A stretch of DNA of 21,692 bases from NCBI GenBank assembly GCA_913043185.1, contig CAJWMI010000023.1, forward strand, positions 1-21,692, given 5' to 3'. This DNA is from an uncultured Fidelibacterota bacterium. Its GTDB lineage: Bacteria; Marinisomatota; Marinisomatia; Marinisomatales; UBA1611. The translations under genes and the position numbers were made by a program. The notes under the pieces are model-generated. The model was not told where the DNA came from. It did no database searches and worked only from the letters and a program-made list of their open reading frames with translations. Each line of letters opens with the position of its first letter. Position 1 is the stretch's first letter. Below are positions 6,433 to 15,173 of this stretch, in pieces.

Positions 6433-9400
6433 TCTACGCGAATATTTTCTTTCCCGTATTTATCGCGCAACTGTTTTATAAAATTTTTATTTGTAGAAAC
6501 CTTAATATTATGCGCTAAAACAGCTATAGGCTTATTGATCCCCGTTTTAGGATTAGGAAGATGAAAAACCAAATTACAATCCCCGGGATATTTTTGGGCA
6601 AATTCATATAGGTCTTCAATATCCTCCGGATACATATCTTGTGAATTAAAACTAATTATTAGTTTTCTTGAAAAATACTCTCGTGCATTTTCAATAGACA
6701 CAATTCTATCTGCCATTACTTTTAGATCTGCAAAGTTTGTGTCATCTGCCATTTTCCCTTGGACAAAAACAACAGCATCTTCTTCAATAAGATTTTCATA
6801 CTGGGCAAAACAATCTGAAAAAGCAATAACCTCTACATGCCCCCCTATGCAGTCCAGGTCAAAAAAGGCCATAGCTCTATTTCGTCGATCATACTTTTTA
6901 GTAATCTTTGTTATCATCCCTCCTACTGTGACTATATCATTTTTCTTCAGGAATAAGCTGTCTGTGAAATCTACCGATGTAAATTCTTCTAAATCTTCAG
7001 AGTGTTCTAACAATGGGTGACCTGAAACATATAACCCTAGTACTTCTTTTTCATAAACCAATGATTTTTTTTCTCCCCAGTCATCAACAATTCGGAGCTC
7101 AGGGGTTTTTATAAGAGAATTTTTTTCTGATCCATTCGAAAATAAGTCAACCTGATTTTTGTTACCAGAGTTCTGTAATTGTTGACCGTATCTAATTGCA
7201 CTATCAATAGCATCAAAATTTTGTGATCTAGTACCTAAGATAGAATCCATGGAGCCTGATTTGATTAGGCTTTCTAAAACTCGTTTGTTTACTTTTTTCT
7301 GATCTATTCTTGAACAAAATTCGAAAATTGTTTCAAAGGGACCTTCATCCTCACGATTTTCAATTATACTCTCTAATGCTTTTTCTCCAACATTTTTTAT
7401 TGCATTAAGGCCATATGATATTGTACTGCTGTCAATCGGATGAAATTGTGTATAGGACACATTAATATCAGGAGACTTAACCTCTATATTTAACTTTTTA
7501 CACTCGTTAATAAGTGTAACAATTCTATCAATAGACGACATTTCACTAGTAAGATTTGCGGCCATGAATTCTGCAGGATGAAAAGTTTTTAACCAAGCAG
7601 TCTGGTAGGCTATGTAGGCATATGCAGTTGCATGGCTTTTGTTAAAACCATATTGGGCAAATTTTTCAATTAGTGTATAAATTTCTTGGGCTTTACGTTT
7701 TGTAATTTCATTTTTCTGAGCTCCTTCAACAAATTTTAATGATAATTTATTCATTAATTTTTTATCTTTTTTACCCATCGCACGTCGCATTATATCTGCC
7801 TCTGCAAGAGTAAAACCAGCAATATCATGAGCAATTTGCATAACCTGTTCTTGATATACTATTATACCATATGTTTCTTCTAATATTGGGACTAACGATG
7901 GGTGGGGGTATTCTATTTTCTTTTTTCCGTGTTTTCTAGCAATAAAATTGTCGATGTTATTCATAGGACCTGGTCTATAAAGAGCATTCATCGCGATTAG
8001 ATCCCCAATTGCATTTGGTTTTAATTTTTTTAAGTATTCACGCATCCCAGAAGACTCAAACTGAAATACACCAATGGTTAAACCATTTGAGAATAATGTA
8101 TAGACCTCTGGCTCTTCCATTGAGACTTTTTCTATTTCAATTTTCTCTCCTTTTGACTTAATCAACTCAAGTGCTTTATTAATAACAGTAAGATTTCTTA
8201 GCCCAAGAAAATCCATTTTTAACAAACCTAGGTCCTCTAGGCCTTTCATATCATACTGAGTAGTAATATCTCCAGAAGATGACTTATATAGAGGCACAAA
8301 ATCCGTTAATTCTCCAGGTGCGATTACTACCCCTGCAGCATGTATAGACGCATGTCGGTTCATCCCCTCTAACACAAGTGAGTGATCAACAAGCTCTTTA
8401 TATTCATTTTCGGACATTTTTCTAAACTCTGGACTCTTTTTTATCGCACTATCTAGAGTAATGTTTAATTCATCCGGGATGGCTTTTGCTAAACGGTCAA
8501 CCTCGCTAAAAGTATAACCCATTACCCTGCCAACGTCTCGAATAACTTGCTTAGCTTTCATTGAGCCAAAAGTAATTATCTGGGATACAGAAGTCTCTCC
8601 ATATTGACTTTTTATATAATCAATGACCTCCCCACGACGCTCAATGCAAAAATCAATATCAATATCTGGCATACTAATTCGATCAGGGTTGAGAAATCTT
8701 TCAAATAATAAATTATGTTTAATTGGATCTATATCTGTTATACCTAATGCATATGATACTAAGCTCCCAGCTGCAGAACCTCGTCCAGGGCCAACTGGTA
8801 TATCATTATTTTTTGCATATTGAACGAAGTCTGCGGTAATTAAAAAATATCCTGCAAAACCCATGTTTTTTATTACACCAAGTTCGTGATCAATTTGCTG
8901 ATTTATGTCCGGTGTTATATCACTGTATAATTTATTGACTCCGGTTGCAACTAATGATTTAAGGTATTCATCCGGGTCACCATTATTTTCATTTTCAGGA
9001 ATCGGGAAATTTGGCAAATGGTAAGATCCTGTATTTATCTCAAAATCAATACTTTCTGCTATTTTTCTTGTATTTTCTATTGCACCTGGTACATCTTTAA
9101 ATAGACTATGCATTTCATCTTGGGTTTTAAAATAAAACTCAGGCGTAGCATATTTAAGCCTATTGGGGTCGTCTCTTTCTTTACCAGTCCCCAGGCATAT
9201 ATGAATATCATGAGCCTCAGAGTGTTCTCTTTTTGAATAGTGAGCATCATTCGTACATACAAGAGGAAGTGAGAGTTCCTTTGAAAGTTTTTTCATATTC
9301 TCAATATTAACTTCTTCTTCCGGGATACCATGGTTTTGTACTTCTAAGTAAAACCTGTCATGAAAAATTTCAGAAAACTTTAGGGCAGCATTTTTTGCTC

Positions 9401-9869
9401 CTTCATAATCACCATTTAGCATTTTTTCTGGTATATCGCCTTTTAGGCAACCAGATAAACAAATAAGTCCTTCACTATATTGTTCTAATAAATCCATATC
9501 AATTCTAGGTCTATAATAGAACCCCTCTAGATATCCTGCAGTAACAAGCTTCATTAGATTTTGATATCCAGATTGATTTTGAACCAAAAGAATTAAATGA
9601 TTGTTCCCCCAGCCTCCTCCAGATACGGGTTTTTTATTATGCCTACTACCAACAGCTACATATGTCTCACAACCAATAATTGGTTTAATCCCTGCCGTTT
9701 TTGCCTGCTTATAAAAAGGTACAACACTGAACATATTCCCATGCTCCGTAAGAGCAAGACTATCCATACTTAGATCATCGATAGTGTTGACTAACTGGTT
9801 TACTTTTTGTGCACCATCGAGCAAACTATAATCAGAGTGATTATGCAGATGTACAAATTCAGATGTCAT
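6429..9869 (-). CDS. dnaE: DNA polymerase III alpha subunit (DnaE)
   Basis: The 1146-aa replicative polymerase. The N-terminal PHP domain (about 5-215) keeps metal-site residues: H8 and H10 (HLHNHSDYS), H43 in TEHGNM, E68 in GCETYV, D208 and H210 in NDAHYS. The PHP site therefore looks less degenerate than in E. coli and could support proofreading. Palm: GPGRGSAAGSLVSYALGITD (360-379), then catalytic D402 and D404 in PDIDIDF and third aspartate D553 in LKMDFLG. Thumb/fingers signatures include YRPGPM and HATAYAYIAYQ. An internal clamp-binding motif QVDLF is at 906-910, matching E. coli QADMF. The OB fold is at about 975-1060. There is no intein. The ATG overlaps the ubiA stop by 1 bp (TAATG) and the gene end overlaps dtd by 4 bp. 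No exonuclease or second polymerase is nearby. Confidence 0.98.
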   Translation of the reverse strand: MTSEFVHLHNHSDYSLLDGAQKVNQLVNTIDDLSMDSLALTEHGNMFSVVPFYKQAKTAGIKPIIGCETYVAVGSRHNKKPVSGGGWGNNHLILLVQNQSGYQNLMKLVTAGYLEGFYYRPRIDMDLLEQYSEGLICLSGCLKGDIPEKMLNGDYEGAKNAALKFSEIFHDRFYLEVQNHGIPEEEVNIENMKKLSKELSLPLVCTNDAHYSKREHSEAHDIHICLGTGKERDDPNRLKYATPEFYFKTQDEMHSLFKDVPGAIENTRKIAESIDFEINTGSYHLPNFPIPENENNGDPDEYLKSLVATGVNKLYSDITPDINQQIDHELGVIKNMGFAGYFLITADFVQYAKNNDIPVGPGRGSAAGSLVSYALGITDIDPIKHNLLFERFLNPDRISMPDIDIDFCIERRGEVIDYIKSQYGETSVSQIITFGSMKAKQVIRDVGRVMGYTFSEVDRLAKAIPDELNITLDSAIKKSPEFRKMSENEYKELVDHSLVLEGMNRHASIHAAGVVIAPGELTDFVPLYKSSSGDITTQYDMKGLEDLGLLKMDFLGLRNLTVINKALELIKSKGEKIEIEKVSMEEPEVYTLFSNGLTIGVFQFESSGMREYLKKLKPNAIGDLIAMNALYRPGPMNNIDNFIARKHGKKKIEYPHPSLVPILEETYGIIVYQEQVMQIAHDIAGFTLAEADIMRRAMGKKDKKLMNKLSLKFVEGAQKNEITKRKAQEIYTLIEKFAQYGFNKSHATAYAYIAYQTAWLKTFHPAEFMAANLTSEMSSIDRIVTLINECKKLNIEVKSPDINVSYTQFHPIDSSTISYGLNAIKNVGEKALESIIENREDEGPFETIFEFCSRIDQKKVNKRVLESLIKSGSMDSILGTRSQNFDAIDSAIRYGQQLQNSGNKNQVDLFSNGSEKNSLIKTPELRIVDDWGEKKSLVYEKEVLGLYVSGHPLLEHSEDLEEFTSVDFTDSLFLKKNDIVTVGGMITKITKKYDRRNRAMAFFDLDCIGGHVEVIAFSDCFAQYENLIEEDAVVFVQGKMADDTNFADLKVMADRIVSIENAREYFSRKLIISFNSQDMYPEDIEDLYEFAQKYPGDCNLVFHLPNPKTGINKPIAVLAHNIKVSTNKNFIKQLRDKYGKENIRVE

Positions 9870-10708
9870 TATATTGTTCCTATGTAAATGGAAAACAAAC
9901 CACCAAGAGTAGAAAATTTTAACAATTTAGCACTTCTCTTTGCTGTCGCTATATTGGGTTTATTTAAAAGCAAAATTACTACCACTGCCAACGGAATCTC
10001 AACGGTCAAGATTAGTAAAATACCATAAAAAATATTATAATAACCTGTTATAAAAGGCATAAAAGACCCGATCCCTAATAACGCAGATAACGTTGTACAT
10101 AAAACAATTGTTTTGTTTTCACCATAGATTATTGGAAAAGTTTTTAATGCAACAGCCTTGTCTCCAATTACATCCGCCATATCCTTAACAATTTCTCTAA
10201 TTAAAGTTAAACCAAAGGCCAATAAAGCGGGAATTATCAATGGCTTAATATTGTCAAAGACAAAACCAGCATATATAAAAGAGAGTGATAATATTAGAGC
10301 AACCACAATATTGCCTATTAGAGGAAAATTTTTCAGTTTTGCATTGTATCCAATGATTAACGGTAACGAAACGCCAACAGACACTAATTGTGAATTCTTA
10401 TTTAGTTGTAGTGCAAATAGTGTTCCTAGAATAAATGCAAAAAGTGAGAAGATGATAGCATGGTTTCTTAAAACCAAACCTGAACTGATAGCTCTATCTG
10501 GACGATTAATTTTATCTATTTTGTAATCAAAGTAATCGTTAAGAGTGTTTGCCCCTGCTGTATAAAACATAACTACTAAAACAGCAAAGAAAACATAACT
10601 TATTGGGCCATTATATTGTACAATAAATGAAGAGATGACAATGGTAACACCCCCTAGAATCACATTTAGAGGTCTAATGATCGTAATATATGCAAAGAAT
10701 TTTTTCAT
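9869..10708 (-). CDS. UbiA-family prenyltransferase, digeranylgeranylglyceryl-phosphate-synthase-like
   Basis: A 279-aa integral membrane protein with about eight to nine hydrophobic helices. It has both UbiA aspartate motifs: NDYFDYKID at 57-65, continuing into KINRPDRAISSG, and REIVKDMADVIGD at 171-183. The I-D-x-I-N-R-P-D-R-x-I-x-S-G continuation and the REIVKD-x-x-D second motif are, from memory, the pattern of archaeal DGGGP synthase and chlorophyll synthase rather than of MenA or 4-hydroxybenzoate UbiA. FCB-group bacteria are known to carry such genes. The likely reaction transfers a polyprenyl group from the diphosphate to a glycerol-phosphate or other acceptor; the substrate is inferred. 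It shares 4 bp with prmC (ATGA) and 1 bp with dnaE, so it sits inside a housekeeping operon. MenA remains the main alternative. Confidence 0.88.
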   Translation of the reverse strand: MKKFFAYITIIRPLNVILGGVTIVISSFIVQYNGPISYVFFAVLVVMFYTAGANTLNDYFDYKIDKINRPDRAISSGLVLRNHAIIFSLFAFILGTLFALQLNKNSQLVSVGVSLPLIIGYNAKLKNFPLIGNIVVALILSLSFIYAGFVFDNIKPLIIPALLAFGLTLIREIVKDMADVIGDKAVALKTFPIIYGENKTIVLCTTLSALLGIGSFMPFITGYYNIFYGILLILTVEIPLAVVVILLLNKPNIATAKRSAKLLKFSTLGGLFSIYIGTI

Positions 10709-11583
10709 GAATTATTAATTACTAATACTCTAGTATCTTTATTTAAATCTCGAACAGATTCTATATTGTCGTATCCAGCTTTATTAAAAATTTCTTTGAC
10801 TTTTTCAGGGTGAGTTCCTCTTCCTACTTCCAATATTGTTATTCCATTTTTTTTTACAACCTGGGGAATGATATTCGAAAATTTTCTATAGAATTCTAGG
10901 CCGTCACTATTATCTGTCAGTGCCACCATTGGCTCAAAATCTTTCACATCAATCATCAAACCCGGAAATTCTATTTTTGATATATAGGGCGGGTTAGATA
11001 TTAACAGGTCTGCAGTATGATTTATGTCCTGGCTGAAAATATCTAGATTTATAAACTGCATGTTTTTAAGACCATATATGTTCGCATTTTTTTTCGCTGT
11101 AGACAGTGCACTATTAGAAATATCTATTGCGATAACACTGGAAGAGGGGATCTCTAGTGCAATAGTGATTCCGATACAACCAGAGCCAGTACCTACATCA
11201 AGTATTATCGGATTTTCCTTTTTTGAAAGAATATCAATAGACACATCAATTAATTTTTCTGTTTCCGGTCTTGGTATAAGAACATCCTGATTTACAAAAA
11301 ATTTTCTACCATAAAACTCAGATGAACCAATAATGTATTGCATCGGCTCACGATTAACCCTTCTTTTAATCAGGCCTCTTAAAATAATTAGATTTTCAGG
11401 GGTGACTGTATTTTCAAATTGAAGATATAGATCAATTTTTTTGCAGCCTATTATATGTTGTAAAAGTGTCTCGATTTCGATTCTAGGATTATCAAAAGAT
11501 TTCTCTTTAAAATATTTTTCACCCCAGTTGAGAATATCAATCAGCCGCCAGATTTTTTCTTTTTTTGAGTTTTGAGGGTGCAA
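10705..11583 (-). CDS. prmC: Release factor glutamine N5-methyltransferase
   Basis: At 292 aa, it uses S-adenosylmethionine to methylate the Gln of the GGQ motif in peptide-chain release factors. An N-terminal helical substrate-binding domain (about 10-90) is followed by IPRPETE at 103-109, SAM loop DVGTGSGCIGI at 129-139, acidic D154 in AIDIS, and catalytic NPPY at 197-200. Directly upstream is prfA, its expected substrate, the classic prfA-prmC pair. The start is read as TTG (11583); the next in-frame ATG is M81, far too late, and homologues begin about 10-15 residues before the WRLIDIL helix, so TTG fits. A 46-bp spacer separates it from prfA. Its stop overlaps the ubiA start by 4 bp. Confidence 0.95.
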   Translation of the reverse strand: MHPQNSKKEKIWRLIDILNWGEKYFKEKSFDNPRIEIETLLQHIIGCKKIDLYLQFENTVTPENLIILRGLIKRRVNREPMQYIIGSSEFYGRKFFVNQDVLIPRPETEKLIDVSIDILSKKENPIILDVGTGSGCIGITIALEIPSSSVIAIDISNSALSTAKKNANIYGLKNMQFINLDIFSQDINHTADLLISNPPYISKIEFPGLMIDVKDFEPMVALTDNSDGLEFYRKFSNIIPQVVKKNGITILEVGRGTHPEKVKEIFNKAGYDNIESVRDLNKDTRVLVINNS

Positions 11584-11629
11584 AATTATCTGGTTTTATT
11601 ATCCAGGCTATTAGTATATCCTTTATATA

Positions 11630-12697
11630 TCAAGTGATCTCAGCAGATAATATCTCCTGCTGCTCAGCAATTTTTAATTTTTCTATAATTTCTTCGATAT
11701 CACCATTCATTATTTCTGATAATCTGTATGAAGTAAAATTAATACGGTGATCTGTAACTCTTCCTTGGGGGAAATTATATGTTCTGATTTTTGCTGATCG
11801 GTCCCCTGTAGAAACAAGACTCTTCCTTTCAGCCGCGCGCTCTGCGGCGGCTTTTTCTTTTTGATCTGCTAGAAGCCTAGATCTAAGTACTTTTAACGCA
11901 GATGCTCTGTTTTTATGCTGTGAAGACTCATCCTGACAAGTAACCACTAGACCTGTTGGAATATGTGTAATACGTATGGCCGATTCTGTTTTGTTTACAT
12001 GCTGTCCACCAGCTCCACTTGCTCTATATGTGTCAATTTTCAAGTCACTATCATGAATCTGCACATCTACCTCTTCAGCCTCTGGCAATACTGCTACCGT
12101 CGCAGCAGAGGTATGTACCCGTCCACCAGTTTCTGTTTCAGGTACTCGTTGTACACGATGTACACCACTTTCATATTTTAACATTCCATATGCGCCAACA
12201 CCTTTTAATGCAATAATAACCTCTTTAAACCCACCTATCCCAATTTCATTAGAGGCAATTAATTCTTTCTGCCAATTATATTTTTCAGAAAAATGAGAAT
12301 ATAAACGAAATAAATCTGCAGCAAATAGAGCCGCCTCGTCTCCACCTGTTCCTGCCCGAATCTCCAGTATGATATTTTTATTATCTAAAGGATCTTTCGG
12401 TAATAGTTTTATCTTTAAATCTTTTTCAAGCTCTATTTTTCTTTGCTTATTTAGAGCGAGTTCTTCTACTGCTAATTCCTTTAGCTCTGGTTCATCCTCT
12501 TCAATAATTAACTCGCTATCAACTATTTGGTCTAATACTTTAATATACTCTTTACCAGTAATTACGATAGGCTCAAGCTGCTTATGCTCTTTAGCAATTT
12601 CTTTTAACTTTTCCGGGTTTGATAAGATTTCTTGATCTGCCATTAGCTTTTCAATAGTATTGTATCTATTAATTATAGATTCTAGCTTGTTTTTCAT
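11630..12697 (-). CDS. prfA: Peptide chain release factor 1
   Basis: A 355-aa cytoplasmic factor that ends translation at UAA and UAG. The codon-recognition tripeptide of RF1 type is PET at 186-188 (PxT in [14 protein letters not shown]); RF2 would have SPF. The catalytic GGQ is at 230-232 within [15 protein letters not shown], with Q232 the methylation target of the adjacent prmC product. An N-terminal coiled helical domain covers about 1-100. Length is normal and there is no programmed frameshift, consistent with RF1. The ATG overlaps the stop of the DUF1385 gene by 4 bp (GGATGA), so initiation is probably coupled. Confidence 0.97.
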   Translation of the reverse strand: MKNKLESIINRYNTIEKLMADQEILSNPEKLKEIAKEHKQLEPIVITGKEYIKVLDQIVDSELIIEEDEPELKELAVEELALNKQRKIELEKDLKIKLLPKDPLDNKNIILEIRAGTGGDEAALFAADLFRLYSHFSEKYNWQKELIASNEIGIGGFKEVIIALKGVGAYGMLKYESGVHRVQRVPETETGGRVHTSAATVAVLPEAEEVDVQIHDSDLKIDTYRASGAGGQHVNKTESAIRITHIPTGLVVTCQDESSQHKNRASALKVLRSRLLADQKEKAAAERAAERKSLVSTGDRSAKIRTYNFPQGRVTDHRINFTSYRLSEIMNGDIEEIIEKLKIAEQQEILSAEIT

Positions 12698-13659
12698 CCA
12701 ATTGCTTCAGCTGTGTATTTTTTACCTACAAAATTATCATACTCGTCTCCGAAAGCATCTTTTAATGCTGCGATAGAAACCTCAATCATTTTATCATCAG
12801 GTTGTTTAGTAGTAATATTTTGTAACAATATCCCAGGCGCTTTAAGTATGCGAAAAATTAAAAGATTATTTTTTGATGTAATTTTTATTAATTCATAACC
12901 GATTCCTGATACTAAAGGAATTAATGGCAAATGAAATAATAGCCTTGTGGATAAGGATATAGTCCCGAAATAATAAATAATAATAGTATCAACAATCGCA
13001 AAAACGAATATAGCTGATAATAAAACAATAAACATAAAACTAGTACCACATCTTGGATGTTGTGTCGGGAATAATTGTGCACCCGCTACTGATAAATCAT
13101 CACCAGATTCAAAATTATATACTACTTTATGTTCAGCACCATGATACTGAAATAGTCTGGCAATATCTTTAATCTTTGAGATTAAAAATAGGTAAACCAC
13201 AAAAAATATTATCCTAAATACTCCAGAAGAAAGATTGAACCATAAGGCTTCTTTTTCAATAGACAATAGCTTTGTTGTAAGCCACATTGGGAGAACCATA
13301 AACAAAGATATAGCAAGCGCAATGGAAAATATAGTGGTCATAATATCCATAATTTTAGATAATATTCCTTCGCTACTCTCCTCAGGATAACTAATGTCTG
13401 CAGACCATTGGAGTGTTGACATCCCCATTTTCATCGCCTCATATAGTGATGCAACACCTCTAAATATTGGTTTAGACCATAAAATAGAGTGTTCCGTTAT
13501 AGATGAAAATTCTTTTCTTTTAATCTTTATATCTCCATTAGGACACCGAACAGCAGTGGAGTAGGCACCGGGGACTCTCATCATTACACCTTCTATTACA
13601 GCTTGCCCGCCTACCAAAATGTTTGGTTTCATGGATAAAATTAATAATAGTCGTTTCAT
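12694..13659 (-). CDS. DUF1385 family membrane protein (YqhQ-like); start may be 13632
   Basis: A 321-aa integral membrane protein of the DUF1385 family, function unknown. Signatures: [13 protein letters not shown] at 16-28, YHGAEHK at 172-178 and [10 protein letters not shown] at 201-210 (a possible metal/cofactor site of H, E and C). Membrane helices lie at about 108-127, 145-162, 207-230 and 237-258. The C-terminal tail [14 protein letters not shown] is typical. DUF1385 next to prfA and prmC is a recurring bacterial arrangement, as here. The longest frame begins at 13659, but this leaves that ATG abutting the T-tract of the upstream terminator and overlapping a TATAAT. The second Met (residue 10, at 13632), immediately before the conserved VGGQAV block, is the likelier start. 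Neither start has a clear Shine-Dalgarno. Confidence 0.9.
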   Translation of the reverse strand: MKRLLLILSMKPNILVGGQAVIEGVMMRVPGAYSTAVRCPNGDIKIKRKEFSSITEHSILWSKPIFRGVASLYEAMKMGMSTLQWSADISYPEESSEGILSKIMDIMTTIFSIALAISLFMVLPMWLTTKLLSIEKEALWFNLSSGVFRIIFFVVYLFLISKIKDIARLFQYHGAEHKVVYNFESGDDLSVAGAQLFPTQHPRCGTSFMFIVLLSAIFVFAIVDTIIIYYFGTISLSTRLLFHLPLIPLVSGIGYELIKITSKNNLLIFRILKAPGILLQNITTKQPDDKMIEVSIAALKDAFGDEYDNFVGKKYTAEAIG

Positions 13660-13663
13660 TATA
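13658..13663 (-). promoter_or_regulatory. Candidate -10 box (TATAAT) for the DUF1385-prfA operon
   Basis: An exact TATAAT on the minus strand directly follows the terminator T-run. A start site about 7 bases downstream would give a leader of roughly 19 nt to the Met codon at 13632. No good -35 lies at the usual spacing: the nearest TTGATA (13676-13681) is only 12 bp away and inside the terminator stem. Transcriptional read-through could feed the operon instead. Confidence 0.3.
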
Positions 13664-13704
13664 AAAAAATAGCTCTATCAATAATTAGTAATTGATAGAG
13701 CTAT
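13663..13704 (-). terminator. Rho-independent terminator after rpmE
   Basis: A perfect 14-bp inverted repeat, ATAGCTCTATCAAT (13669-13682) against ATTGATAGAGCTAT (13691-13704), with an 8-nt loop. On the minus strand it is followed at once by a run of seven Ts (13669-13663). It begins 18 bp after the rpmE stop codon and ends the rho-cas6-like-aminotransferase-rpmE transcript. The stem has few G/C pairs, as expected in this AT-rich genome. Confidence 0.85.
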
Positions 13705-13721
13705 AACATGATATTAATAAA

Positions 13722-13970
13722 CTATTTTCTGCTGTATTTCTTTTGAAATTTTTCTATTCTTCCTGCAGTATCAACTAGATTTTGTTGACCAGTGAAAAAT
13801 GGATGTGACTTATTCGAAATTTCTATATTATATAAAGGGTATTCGTTCCCATCATCCCAAACAACAGTATCTTTGGTATCCACTGTAGATTTTGTTAAAA
13901 ATGAATAGTCACAGGATGTGTCTTTAAAAACGACCAGTCTGTAATTTTCTGGATGAATATCTTTTTTCAT
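13722..13970 (-). CDS. rpmE: Ribosomal protein L31, type B (zinc-free)
   Basis: An 82-aa large-subunit ribosomal protein. It opens [17 protein letters not shown] and ends [25 protein letters not shown], which is diagnostic of L31. It has the type-B insert ([23 protein letters not shown]) and a single cysteine (C20), so the CxxC zinc ribbon of type A is absent. Type-B paralogues usually replace zinc-dependent L31 under zinc limitation, but many FCB bacteria carry only type B; no zinc-uptake regulator box is evident here. A good Shine-Dalgarno (GGAG, 13977-13980) lies in the last codons of the aminotransferase gene, 3 bp upstream. It is followed by a hairpin terminator. Confidence 0.95.
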   Translation of the reverse strand: MKKDIHPENYRLVVFKDTSCDYSFLTKSTVDTKDTVVWDDGNEYPLYNIEISNKSHPFFTGQQNLVDTAGRIEKFQKKYSRK

Positions 13971-13973
13971 TTT

Positions 13974-15173
13974 CTACTCCTCAATCATATGGAGGGATTT
14001 TCTAACACGATCAATACCCTCTTTAATTATTTCTCTATTTGTCGCATATGAAAATCTTATATGCCCTGATGCACCAAAGCCATCTCCTGGAACAGTAACG
14101 ACCTGAACAGAGTCGAGAATATACTCTGAAATATCAAATGTGTCCCTTAATAATTTATTGTTCCCCATACGATTTAAGTATGCACTAAAATCTGGAAAAA
14201 CATAAAAGGCACCGCTTGGCTTAGCGCACTTTATCCCTGGTGTATCATTTAGCAATTCAACCATTAAATCACGTCTTTTAAGAAACGCATTTTTCATCTC
14301 TTCCACACACGATTGATCACCAAGTAATGCAGTTATTCCCGCTTTTTGCCCTATTGAGTTAGCACATGATGTAGCCTGACCTTGTATTTTTGACATTGCC
14401 TTTATTATTATATTTGGACCAGCAGCATAACCAATCCGCCATCCTGTCATTGCATATGTCTTTGATAAACTCATACATGTAATTACTGTTGCTCCTATAT
14501 TATGTAATCGATTTAATTTTTCAGCGCTCATAAATTCACCATCATAGATTAATCTTTCATAACATTCATCTGAAATAACTACCCATTGTTGTTTTTTTGC
14601 TAATTTTAACAGATTTACTATAGAATCATTACTCCAAACTCCTCCAGTCGGGTTTGAGGGAGAATTTATAATTACTCCTTTTATTGTTGAGTTTATCTTT
14701 GATTTTAGATCAGAAAAGTCAGGCTCAAAATTATTATCCGGCAATGTATCAACCAAAATAGGATTAGCATCTGCCATTTTTACAAACTCTGGGAATGATA
14801 CCCAATATGGAGAAAAAATTACAATACTATCTCCTGGATTAAAAAGAGCTTGACAAGCTGTAAATAAACTCTGTTTTTCACCATTAGATACAAGTATATC
14901 AGATGGCTTATAGTATATTCCGTTCTCTCTTTCCAGCTTAGTACATATTGCCTCTCTAAACTCTATCATACCAGGGCCTGCTGTATATTTTGTGTATCCC
15001 TGATCTAATGCATCTTTCGCCGAATCTCTAATATGCTTTGGAGTATTAAAATCTGGCTCTCCAACAGAAAAATTAATTACGTCAACACCTTTTGAACGCA
15101 TTTCCGCAGCTTTAGTGGCCATTTGTAAGGTAAATGATGGCTTAATATTTTTTACTCTATTTGCTACGCTCAT
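13974..15173 (-). CDS. Class I pyridoxal-phosphate aminotransferase (aspartate aminotransferase type)
   Basis: A 399-aa fold-type I PLP enzyme. PLP lysine K238 lies in SLSKTYAMTGWRIGY (235-249). Other key residues are N174 in NPTGG, D202 and Y205 in SDECYERL, and R373 in HIRFSYA, which binds the substrate carboxylate. The N-terminal INFSVGEPDFNTP (33-45) and GPGMIEFR-AI blocks match the 1-gamma (AspB/thermophilic) subgroup, which moves amino groups between aspartate (or prephenate) and 2-oxoglutarate. Exact substrate specificity is inferred. Its start overlaps the stop of the Cas6b-like gene by 4 bp (ATGA), and its last codons hold the rpmE ribosome-binding site. It lies inside the rho-to-rpmE interval together with the Cas6-like gene. 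Confidence 0.92.
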   Translation of the reverse strand: MSVANRVKNIKPSFTLQMATKAAEMRSKGVDVINFSVGEPDFNTPKHIRDSAKDALDQGYTKYTAGPGMIEFREAICTKLERENGIYYKPSDILVSNGEKQSLFTACQALFNPGDSIVIFSPYWVSFPEFVKMADANPILVDTLPDNNFEPDFSDLKSKINSTIKGVIINSPSNPTGGVWSNDSIVNLLKLAKKQQWVVISDECYERLIYDGEFMSAEKLNRLHNIGATVITCMSLSKTYAMTGWRIGYAAGPNIIIKAMSKIQGQATSCANSIGQKAGITALLGDQSCVEEMKNAFLKRRDLMVELLNDTPGIKCAKPSGAFYVFPDFSAYLNRMGNNKLLRDTFDISEYILDSVQVVTVPGDGFGASGHIRFSYATNREIIKEGIDRVRKSLHMIEE

